NCBI GenBank assembly: GCA_019347595.1
Contig: JAHWLA010000180.1
Location: forward strand, 1-5,754
Source: Actinomycetota bacterium
GTDB taxonomy: Bacteria; Actinomycetota; Acidimicrobiia; Acidimicrobiales; JAHWLA01
Reading direction: 5' to 3'
DNA: 5,754 bases
Within the stretch, counting starts at the first letter, position 1. Every line of letters begins with the position of its first letter. The notes beneath the pieces are model-generated. The model saw nothing but the letters and a program-made list of their open reading frames with translations. It ran no database searches and had not been told where the DNA came from. This document shows, piece after piece, positions 1 through 5,618 of this stretch. A program made the position numbers and the translations under genes.

Positions 1-221
1 GCCCGGCCGGTGAAGTCCATCTCCCGGGCATGGGGCCGCGCCAGCGCGGCCTCGTAGCCGTCCGGTCCGACGCGGACCATCAACTCGTCGCCCACGATGC
101 CGCAGCACATGTTGCCGCCGAGCATGAAGGCGAGCCCGCCGAACATCTTCCGCTCGGAGGCATCCGGGCCGTCCTCCAGCAGCTCGCGCACCCGCTGGGC
201 CAGCCCCTCGTCGAATGGCAT
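1..221 (-). CDS. TfoX/Sxy N-terminal domain protein, 3' end cut off by window edge
   Basis: Reading leftward from an ATG at 221-219, 73 codons are visible before the window ends, so the C-terminus is missing. The protein begins MPFDEGLAQRVRELL, then has the family hallmark K-M-F-G-G-L-A-F-M near residues 26-34, followed by a Cys-Cys pair and the strand GDELMVRVGP. This matches the TfoX N-terminal domain, a small alpha/beta fold found alone in many actinobacteria. The domain is named after the competence regulator TfoX/Sxy, but stand-alone actinobacterial versions have no established function, so a competence role should not be assumed. The start is supported by GGAG five bases upstream of the ATG. 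The gene diverges from the membrane-protein gene at 461, with 239 bases between the two starts. Family assignment is fairly secure; function is unknown. Confidence 0.85.
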   Translation of the reverse strand, partial: MPFDEGLAQRVRELLEDGPDASERKMFGGLAFMLGGNMCCGIVGDELMVRVGPDGYEAALARPHAREMDFTGR

Positions 222-460
222 CCTCGCTCCCGTTCTCGGCGCCGGAGGCTCCGATGTGCCGTGCTGCGGACACTCTACGAATGGCCCGTCCCAAGATGGG
301 GCATCGCGTATGCGAGCCCACCCCGAGGAGCCCCCGTGAGGACGGCACCATCCCGACGAGGGCGGCGATAACGTCGACGGCCGCCGGTGCACGCGGGCGC
401 CGGGCACCGCCCGGGCCGGCGGGTGGTGGACGGGCAACGACAACCAACGCGCGACGTGAA
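222..460. other. Divergent intergenic region (239 bases)
   Basis: This stretch separates two divergent starts and should hold both promoters. The plus frame of the membrane gene stays open back to an ATG at 215, but the 82 residues this would add are low-complexity (Arg, Pro, Ala, Gly) and run past the start of the opposite gene, so I treat them as non-coding. A TANNNT-like box for the leftward gene (TAGAGT on minus, 272-277) has no acceptable -35 at normal spacing. Short GC-rich palindromes occur (GTCGAC at 373-378, GCCCGGGC at 409-416), which is expected at this base composition. I see no convincing promoter, riboswitch or small gene. Confidence 0.5.
299..319. promoter_or_regulatory. Imperfect hairpin in divergent intergenic region
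   Basis: GGGC (299-302) and TCGC (304-307) pair with GCGA (312-315) and GCCC (316-319) around a GTAT loop, with A303 bulged. This gives an eight-pair stem between two divergent starts. It could be an operator or a leader-RNA structure, or chance in GC-rich DNA. There is no T tract, so it does not look like a terminator. Confidence 0.2.
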
Positions 461-1867
461 ATGAGCGGCGACCAGCCCGACCAGTCCATCGAGCAGCAGG
501 CGGCGACAAACCTCTGGCTCCTCGCGTTCGTCGCCCTGCTCGGAGCCTGGCTCGTGTTCGCCCCGTCGACCCTCGGCTACGGCGACCCCGGCGAGGCCAC
601 TGCCGCCGTGGGCGAAACGACCTCCACCCGGCAGTTGTCGCCGATCGCCACCCGCGGGCAGTGGATGACGTGGAGCGACATGGCGAGCGGAATCGCCCTG
701 ATGGCGTTCGCCGCGCTGTCGCTCGACGCCCGCCGTTACTGGTCACGGTGGGCGGCGTGCCTGGTCGGCGTCTGGCTCATGTTCGCCCCGCTCGTGTTCT
801 GGGCGCCGGACGAGGCGGCCTACCTCAACGGTGTGCTCGTCGGTGCGCTGGTCGTCGCGCTCACGGTCCTCATCCCCGAGATGCCGGGGATGCCGGCGAT
901 CATGAAGCCGGGGCCCGAGCGGCCGCCCGGGTGGTCGTACAACCCGTCGTCGTGGCTGCAGCGCACGCCCGTCATCGCCCTCGGCTGGCTCGGCTTCTTC
1001 TTCGCCCGGCTCATGGCGGCCTATCAGTTCGGCTACATCGACAACCTTTGGGACCCCTTCTTCGGAGACGGCACGGAGCAGATCCTCGACTCCGACATCT
1101 CCATGGCCTGGCCGGTCTCCGACGCCGGGCTCGGGGTGTTCGCCTACACGCTCGAGGCGCTGATGGGCTACATGGGTGGCACCGACCGATGGCGAACGAT
1201 GCCCTGGATGGTGACGTTCTTCGGGTTCCTCGTGATCCCGCTCAGCGGCGTCAGCATCTTCCTGATCATGATGCAACCCGTGTCGGTCGGGACGTGGAGC
1301 ACGTACGCCCTCGTCACGGCCGCAGCCATGCTCGTCATGATCCCGCTCACCCTCGACGAGGTGGCCGCCATGGTGCAGTTCGTGGTCCGCAAGCGGCGGG
1401 AGGGCGCGGGCATCTGGCACACGTTCTGGTTCGGCGGCACGGTGGAGGGCGGGGGCGCGGACGACCGCTCGCCGCGATACCCGGCGACCGTCGGCGCCGC
1501 GGCACAGGCGTCGGTGTGGGGCATGACGATGCCGCCCACGCTGCTGGCGTCCGCCGCTGTCGGGATCTGGCTCATGGCGGCCCCTGCCGTGCTCGGCACG
1601 GCAGGCGGCGCGGCCGACAGCGACCACATCATCGGAGCGCTCGTCGTCTGCATCGCCGTCGTCGCCATGGCGGAGATCGGCCGCACGCTGCGCCTTCTCG
1701 ACGTCGGCTTCGGCGCCTGGCTCATCGTCGCGCCACTCGTCGTCGAGGGCGGTTCGCCCGCGTACACGGTGAGTTCCCTGGCCTGCGGAGCCGCCCTCGT
1801 GGCGCTCAGCCTTCCTCGGGGTGCCGTCAGGGAGCGGTACGGGACGTTGGATCGGCTCGTCCGCTGA
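461..1867 (+). CDS. SPW-repeat membrane protein with a VKOR-like core lacking the CxxC
   Basis: This is a 468-residue protein with roughly ten to twelve hydrophobic segments. Four SPW-type motifs are visible: GAWLVFAP (28-35), GVWLMFAP (103-110), GIWLMAAP (368-375) and GAWLIVAP (418-425), two on each side of a central unit. That unit (about 165-310) carries LQRTPVIALGWLGFF, DPFFGDGTE, AWPVSDAGLG and RWRTMPWMV, which I recognise from proteins annotated as vitamin K epoxide reductase family/SPW repeat. As I recall relatives, W-C-T-L-C lies in the helix after QPV; here it reads W279-S-T-Y-A283. The only cysteines (100, 397, 442) sit in hydrophobic helices, so thiol oxidoreductase activity is doubtful. 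The start at 461 is chosen because MSGDQPDQ directly precedes the first helix and the upstream frame is low-complexity. No clear Shine-Dalgarno is seen, so the start is less sure than the gene. The gene appears monocistronic and its role is unknown. Confidence 0.85.
   Translation: MSGDQPDQSIEQQAATNLWLLAFVALLGAWLVFAPSTLGYGDPGEATAAVGETTSTRQLSPIATRGQWMTWSDMASGIALMAFAALSLDARRYWSRWAACLVGVWLMFAPLVFWAPDEAAYLNGVLVGALVVALTVLIPEMPGMPAIMKPGPERPPGWSYNPSSWLQRTPVIALGWLGFFFARLMAAYQFGYIDNLWDPFFGDGTEQILDSDISMAWPVSDAGLGVFAYTLEALMGYMGGTDRWRTMPWMVTFFGFLVIPLSGVSIFLIMMQPVSVGTWSTYALVTAAAMLVMIPLTLDEVAAMVQFVVRKRREGAGIWHTFWFGGTVEGGGADDRSPRYPATVGAAAQASVWGMTMPPTLLASAAVGIWLMAAPAVLGTAGGAADSDHIIGALVVCIAVVAMAEIGRTLRLLDVGFGAWLIVAPLVVEGGSPAYTVSSLACGAALVALSLPRGAVRERYGTLDRLVR
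1583..1605 (+). repeat. Perfect 10-bp inverted repeat inside the membrane-protein gene
   Basis: CCTGCCGTGC (1583-1592) and GCACGGCAGG (1596-1605) are exact reverse complements around a three-base TCG loop. It lies in codons for the third SPW motif (PAVLGTAGG). There is no following T tract. It may be a stable mRNA hairpin, or simply a result of Pro/Ala/Gly codons. Confidence 0.4.
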
Positions 1868-1896
1868 GGCGTGCTCCCCGCGGCCCCCCACAGAAA

Positions 1897-1969
1897 CGCC
1901 GGTTGCGCGAAACCACTCGTTTGCGTACGCGAGAACGACGCCAACGCGCCGGTTTCGCGTACGAGAACG
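1897..1969. repeat. Two-copy intergenic repeat with inverted arms
   Basis: Two related units lie between convergent genes. Their left ends match at 12 of 13 bases (CGCCGGTTGCGCG at 1897-1909; CGCCGGTTTCGCG at 1947-1959). Their right ends match apart from two extra bases (GTACGCGAGAACG at 1925-1937; GTACGAGAACG at 1959-1969). The first unit has about 15 additional bases in the middle that form a small imperfect hairpin (CGCGAAAC, loop CACTC, GTTTGCG). The palindromic core GCGTACGC lies at 1923-1930. The pattern resembles dispersed intergenic palindromic elements, but whether it recurs in this genome cannot be seen here. Confidence 0.55.
1906..1959. terminator. Possible bidirectional terminator or RNA-end structure
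   Basis: CGCGAAACC (1906-1914) and GGTTTCGCG (1951-1959) are exact reverse complements over nine pairs, enclosing 36 bases that themselves contain palindromic sequence. The position between the stop at 1867 and the opposing stop at 1992 is where a shared terminator would sit. There is no T tract on either strand and the loop is long, so a canonical intrinsic terminator is not supported. It may instead protect 3' ends. Confidence 0.3.
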
Positions 1970-1991
1970 GGGTGGGGGCGCGTCGAGGGCG

Positions 1992-2363
1992 CTACTCGAC
2001 CGGCTTGCCTGCGCTCTGCCAGGCGCCGAAGCCGCCGTCGAGGTGCGCCACGTTCTCGTAGCCCATCTCCTTCAGCGTGGCGGCGGCCAGCGCCGAGCGG
2101 CCGCCCGCCGCGCAGTGGAGGATGACACGAGCGGACGGGTCGAGCGCGGCATCGTGGTAGGAGCTGCTGGGATCGGCCCGGAACTCGAGCATCCCCCGTG
2201 GCACGTGGACGGCGCCGGGGATGCGACCGCCGGCCAGCTCCTCGGATTCGCGCAGGTCGACGACGACGGCGCCTTCCGCCAGCTCCCGCTCTACATCGTC
2301 AGGCGTGAGGTTCTCGACACGCTGCTTGGCTTCGGCCACAAGGTCGGCGGCGGACTTCGGCAT
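1992..2363 (-). CDS. Single-domain rhodanese-like protein
   Basis: This is a 123-residue protein from ATG 2363-2361 to TAG 1994-1992. After an amphipathic N-terminal stretch (MPKSAADLVAEAKQRVENLT), it shows the rhodanese fold landmarks VVVDLRESEE (33-42), GRIPGAVHVPRG (46-57), the active-site loop HCAAGGRSA with the catalytic cysteine at 84 and Arg 89, and the C-terminal LDGGFGAWQSAGKPV. The length is typical of stand-alone GlpE/PspE-type domains, which pass sulfane sulfur through a cysteine persulfide. The six-residue loop fits sulfur transferase activity more than phosphatase activity. There is no signal peptide, so it is probably cytoplasmic. The start is fixed by GGGAGG four bases upstream. 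It follows the STAS gene by 53 bases on the same strand and may be co-transcribed. Its physiological sulfur donor and acceptor are not evident. Confidence 0.92.
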   Translation of the reverse strand: MPKSAADLVAEAKQRVENLTPDDVERELAEGAVVVDLRESEELAGGRIPGAVHVPRGMLEFRADPSSSYHDAALDPSARVILHCAAGGRSALAAATLKEMGYENVAHLDGGFGAWQSAGKPVE

Positions 2364-2367
2364 GGTT

Positions 2368-2373
2368 CCTCCC
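2368..2373 (-). promoter_or_regulatory. Ribosome binding site of the rhodanese gene
   Basis: GGGAGG on the minus strand lies four bases (AACC) before ATG 2363-2361. It decides this start over the in-frame ATG codons further upstream, which fall in the gap after the STAS stop. The same four-base spacing occurs at the preferred start of the large signalling gene. Confidence 0.8.
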
Positions 2374-2416
2374 GGATCGTCGGTGCGCTCCATCATGCCC
2401 GGCGGCGAGCCCGGCG

Positions 2417-2782
2417 TCAGTAGAGCTTGCTGTCGTCGCCGAGCGCTTCCGCGCACGCCTCCACGGTGGTGCACACGGGGACCGCCTCGCTCACGTTGGT
2501 GATCTTCAGCAAGGTCGCCACCGGCGAGCCGTCGGCCACCACCACTGCCGTCTTCTGGCGCCGGGCGTCGAGCCTGCGCACGAGCTCGAAGAGCATGTGC
2601 ACGCCCGCGCTGTCGACATAGCGGACGGAGGACAGGTCGACGATCAGCCCGTGGGCGTCGCCGGGCATGGCGCCGAGAATGTCCAGCCGCACCTCCTCCA
2701 CGTTGGCGATGTCGAGATCACCGTGGAGACGAGCCGTCACGAAGGCCCCGCGACGGCGGAGCTCGGCACGCGGTGCGCTCAT
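2417..2782 (-). CDS. STAS-domain anti-anti-sigma factor (RsbV/SpoIIAA type)
   Basis: This 121-residue protein is almost entirely one STAS domain. Visible landmarks are the first strands (FVTARLHGDLDIANVEEV, 14-31), then GLIVDLSSVRYVDSAGVHML (45-64) and the later strand KTAVVVADGSP (77-87). Ser58 in VDSAG occupies the position phosphorylated in SpoIIAA and RsbV. In this family the unphosphorylated form binds the anti-sigma kinase and frees the sigma factor; the kinase inactivates it by phosphorylation and a SpoIIE/RsbU-type PP2C phosphatase reactivates it. Both activities are encoded by the gene immediately upstream, whose TGA overlaps this ATG in ATGA, so translation is very likely coupled and the protein is its probable partner. 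No strong ribosome binding site precedes it, consistent with coupling. It could also serve other kinases in the genome. Confidence 0.93.
   Translation of the reverse strand: MSAPRAELRRRGAFVTARLHGDLDIANVEEVRLDILGAMPGDAHGLIVDLSSVRYVDSAGVHMLFELVRRLDARRQKTAVVVADGSPVATLLKITNVSEAVPVCTTVEACAEALGDDSKLY
2779..2782 (-). other. ATGA stop/start overlap
   Basis: The stop TGA of the large signalling gene (2781-2779) and the start ATG of the STAS gene (2782-2780) share bases as ATGA. This arrangement normally means translational coupling, which would keep kinase/phosphatase and substrate in fixed proportion. Confidence 0.85.
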
Positions 2783-5532
2783 GCCGTCGATGCCCGGACG
2801 GGGGCATGCCCCAACCGCCTGCGCATGCGCACCTCGGTGCCGCCGACCCCCCTCCTCACGTCGACGTCGTCGACGTAGTGGGCGATGATCGACAGCCCGC
2901 GTCCGCCGACACCCGGCCGCGCCGGCCGCCAACGGCCGTTGTCCCGCACGGTGATGGTGATGTCGCCGTCGAGGACGGCGTCGACTTCGAACTCGGCGGG
3001 CGCGGCCCCGGCGCCGTGGCGGATGGCGTTGCTGCACGCCTCGCCGCACGCCACCAGCAGCTCGTAGCGCTCTTCTTCGGTCGCCTCGACGGCCGACAGC
3101 CATCGACGCAGGACCGCCCGCAACGGCGCCAGGACGCTGGGCTCGGCGGGCAGGCGGAAGGCGACGTGGTCGCCGAGCGGCAGCAGCCGCACCGCCAACA
3201 CGGCAACGTCGTCCTGGACATCGCGTCCGTGGAGGGCGGAGGCCACGATGTGCCCGCACAGCTCGTCGAGCGTCCGCACGCCGACCATGCCCGCCGCCGT
3301 GCGCAAGCGCGCCAGCCCCTGCTCCAACGGTTCGCTCCGCTCCTCCACCAGCCCGTCGGTGTAGAGGACGAGCGTGTCGCCCGGCCCCAACCTGGTACGA
3401 GCATCGGCATACCGCGCACCGGCGAAGGCGCCCACGGGAAGGCCGTTCGCGGCGCCGTCGAGCAACACCGCCGAGCCGTCGGCGCGCACCACGAGCGGCG
3501 GCGGGTGGCCCGCGCTCACGTAGACCACGTCGCCCGTCTCGGGGTCGAGCAGCCCGATCACGAGCGTCGCCATGTGTTCCTGGCCCGAACCGAGGATCAG
3601 GACGTTCACGCAGTCGGCGATGTCGCGGGGCCGCTTGCCCTCCATGGCGTAGGCCCGCACGGCGTTGCGGAGCTGGCCCATGAGCGATGCCGCCCGTTCG
3701 CCGCGTCCGACGACGTCGCCGATGGCGACCATGAGTTCACCGCTGGGGAGCTGAAGGACGTCGTACCAGTCGCCTCCGACCTCGACCCCGGGGCCGCCTG
3801 CCATGTAACGGGCCGCCGCCTCGATGCCCGGGATGTCGGGCAACCGCTCGGGCAGCAGGCTGTGCTGGAGCGTCTCGGCCACCGTCCGCTGGTGCGCATA
3901 GAGACGGGCGTTGTCGATGGCGGAGGCGGCGCGGCGTGCCAGCTCCTCGGCAAAGGGCACGTCGGCGCGGCTCAGGGACGGCCGCGACCCGGCGTGGACG
4001 CCGAGCGTCAGCGCACCGAGCACGGCGTGGCGACCGATCATCGGCACCACGATCGACAGCGCCGACTGGCCGTCGGCGCCGGCCGCGGGGTCGACAACCT
4101 GCGACGTGCCGGTCGTGAGCGCCCGCACCACCGGGTGCCTGGCGTCGTCGAGCGACGGTGGCCCGGCGCCGACGTCGGGTGCCACCGATCCCGACACCAA
4201 TCGCCGCAGCCCTTGGCCGTCTTCGAGCACGTCGATGGCGCAGTAGGCCGCCACCGCAGGCGCCACCAACGCCCCCAGGTCGCGGAGGATCGCTTCGGCC
4301 TCCAGCGACGACGTCAGGATGCGACTGGCGTCGGCGAGCACGGCCAGCCGAGCCCCGGCCGCCTCGGCCGCGGCGCGGGCATCCCGCTCCGACTCGTACA
4401 GCCGGGCGTTGTCGAGGGCGATCGTCGCCTGGGCGGCGATGCCGTCGACGATGCGCTCGTCCACCTCGGTGAAACGCCCCGGCTCCTGGTGGCCGAAGAA
4501 CAGCCCGCCCACCACGGCGCCCGTCCGCGAGCGCACCGGCACGGCCAGATAGCTGCGCACCGGCAGGTGGCCCGGTGGCATGCCGTGGTGCGGCGCCATG
4601 CGGCCGTAGCGAGGGTCCTGCGTCACGTCGTCGAGCCGGACCACCGCCTCGCCCGAGAAGGTGGGCCCGAAGATCGGCGTGTTGCGCGGCATCCCGAACC
4701 CGTCGAACGCCTCCTTGGACGCCCCCGACAAGGTGTAGAGCAGGTAGTCCTCGCCGTCGTCGCCGACCCGGTTGTAGAAGAAGGCGCCGAACTCGGCGTC
4801 GGTGAGCTCGGTGGCGGCGTCGGTGACGGCCTGCACCACGCGCTCGATGTCGAGGTCGGCCGACAGCGCCTTGCCCACGTCGTGCAGCGACGCGGTGATG
4901 CGGCTCTCCTCGCGAAGGCGCTCCTCGGCCCGCCGCCGATCGGCCAGCATGCGCTCGTTCAGCCGCCACGTGACCAGGCAGGCGGCGCTGATCCCGGACA
5001 CGAAAAAGGCGTGCACGGCGGCCCACAGCCACGGGTTGTTGCGGGCCGGGGCGTGGTTGTAGACGGAATCGGCGTCGATGGCGCCCATCAGGCCGTGGTG
5101 CACGAAGACGTAGCCGATGGCAGTGAGGAACGGCGTCCAGTCCTGGTACAGCGCCACCACCGCCACCATCACGAAGAAGTGGAAGTGCATCTCGATGAGG
5201 CCGCCGGAGAGGTGCACGAGCACGGCCGACGACGACAGCAGCCCGATGCTGGTGACCACCGTGCGCGTGCGGCGCGACAGCGCGGGCAGCATGGCCGCGG
5301 CTGCCGTGGTAGGGACAATGGCGCCCTCGACGGCGGCGTGCACGGCGGAGAACCCTTGGACCAGGGCGTACAGCGGGATGGCGATGCCGTGCGCCCACAG
5401 CAGCACGAGCACGCCGGTGTGGCGCCGATGCCAGATGTCGTCCGGCAGCAGGCGCCCTTCGGGCAGCAGGTCGCGCAGACGGCTCAGGCGCGTGGGCACC
5501 GGGGCGGCGCCCGTCGCGAGGGTATGGTCCAC
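2779..5532 (-). CDS. Membrane sensor GAF-GAF-SpoIIE phosphatase-HATPase (anti-sigma kinase) fusion
   Basis: From the preferred GTG start this is 917 residues (928 from the ATG at 5565). About six membrane helices lie at 39-189, with the motif I-E-M-H116-F-H118-F-F and the pair H145-H146. A charged, coiled-coil-like linker (190-212) follows. Next comes a well-conserved GAF domain (about 224-379, with AFFYNRVGDDG and LPVRSYLAVPV), then a more divergent GAF (about 399-546). A SpoIIE/PP2C phosphatase domain (about 577-784) shows GGDWYDV (D588), GDVVGRGERAA (D606), SAGHPPPLV, LYTDGLVEER (D726) and QDDVAV (D774/D775), the usual metal-binding aspartates. The C-terminus (about 790-905) is an RsbW-like HATPase with GEACSNAIRHG (E831, N835), DNG (D864) and GGRGL (877 region). 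The likely role is to sense a signal at the membrane and in the cytoplasm and to set the phosphorylation of the adjacent STAS protein, thereby controlling a sigma factor. Signal, ligands and sigma factor are unknown. Confidence 0.93.
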   Translation of the reverse strand: MDHTLATGAAPVPTRLSRLRDLLPEGRLLPDDIWHRRHTGVLVLLWAHGIAIPLYALVQGFSAVHAAVEGAIVPTTAAAAMLPALSRRTRTVVTSIGLLSSSAVLVHLSGGLIEMHFHFFVMVAVVALYQDWTPFLTAIGYVFVHHGLMGAIDADSVYNHAPARNNPWLWAAVHAFFVSGISAACLVTWRLNERMLADRRRAEERLREESRITASLHDVGKALSADLDIERVVQAVTDAATELTDAEFGAFFYNRVGDDGEDYLLYTLSGASKEAFDGFGMPRNTPIFGPTFSGEAVVRLDDVTQDPRYGRMAPHHGMPPGHLPVRSYLAVPVRSRTGAVVGGLFFGHQEPGRFTEVDERIVDGIAAQATIALDNARLYESERDARAAAEAAGARLAVLADASRILTSSLEAEAILRDLGALVAPAVAAYCAIDVLEDGQGLRRLVSGSVAPDVGAGPPSLDDARHPVVRALTTGTSQVVDPAAGADGQSALSIVVPMIGRHAVLGALTLGVHAGSRPSLSRADVPFAEELARRAASAIDNARLYAHQRTVAETLQHSLLPERLPDIPGIEAAARYMAGGPGVEVGGDWYDVLQLPSGELMVAIGDVVGRGERAASLMGQLRNAVRAYAMEGKRPRDIADCVNVLILGSGQEHMATLVIGLLDPETGDVVYVSAGHPPPLVVRADGSAVLLDGAANGLPVGAFAGARYADARTRLGPGDTLVLYTDGLVEERSEPLEQGLARLRTAAGMVGVRTLDELCGHIVASALHGRDVQDDVAVLAVRLLPLGDHVAFRLPAEPSVLAPLRAVLRRWLSAVEATEEERYELLVACGEACSNAIRHGAGAAPAEFEVDAVLDGDITITVRDNGRWRPARPGVGGRGLSIIAHYVDDVDVRRGVGGTEVRMRRRLGHAPVRASTA

Positions 5533-5536
5533 TCGG

Positions 5537-5541
5537 CCTCC
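5537..5541 (-). promoter_or_regulatory. Ribosome binding site deciding the GTG start of the large signalling gene
   Basis: GGAGG on the minus strand sits four bases (CCGA) before GTG 5532-5530. The alternative in-frame ATG at 5565-5563 has its nearest GGAGG 17 bases away, too far to work well, and its extra 11 residues carry no domain. The rhodanese gene uses the same motif at the same spacing. I therefore prefer the GTG, while noting that the ATG remains possible. Confidence 0.6.
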
Positions 5542-5580
5542 AGCGTCGATCCGCCGCGCCCCCATGATCGCCGCGGCACC

Positions 5581-5615
5581 GGCCTCCAGCGTACAGAGGC
5601 GCTGCTCCGGAGGCC
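5581..5615 (-). terminator. Weak hairpin between rpoD and the signalling gene
   Basis: GGCCTCC (5581-5587) pairs with GGAGGCC (5609-5615). Inside, AGCG (5588-5591) pairs with CGCT (5600-5603) after a five-base bulge. It lies just downstream of the rpoD stop on the minus strand and could be a terminator or attenuator. There is no T tract, so transcription may continue into the signalling gene. Confidence 0.25.
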
Positions 5616-5618
5616 CGA

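Noticed and set aside
272..277. TAGAGT as a -10 box for the leftward TfoX-like gene
   Set aside because: The only TTGGGA-like -35 lies about 11 bases away, far too close, and no better -35 is visible.
215..460. N-terminal extension of the membrane protein to an ATG at 215
   Set aside because: The 82 extra residues are low-complexity, would overlap the start of the divergent TfoX-like gene, and would put a long charged tail before the first membrane helix.
743..1891. A 382-codon minus-strand frame opposite the membrane-protein gene
   Set aside because: The composition is Arg/Asp/His/Glu-rich and low-complexity with no domain, and it is antisense to a clear membrane protein.
1897..1969. CRISPR array
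   Set aside because: There are only two units of unequal length, no regular spacer and no cas gene in the window.
661..2061. A 466-codon plus-strand frame overlapping the membrane-protein gene
   Set aside because: The product is dominated by Arg, His and Ala without helices or motifs and runs through the gene's stop into the intergenic repeat. It is a shadow frame.
2783..3259. A longer version of the STAS protein starting at 3259
   Set aside because: The added residues are the Arg/Pro-rich off-frame reading of the HATPase and phosphatase region. The ATG at 2782 fits the STAS domain start and the ATGA coupling.
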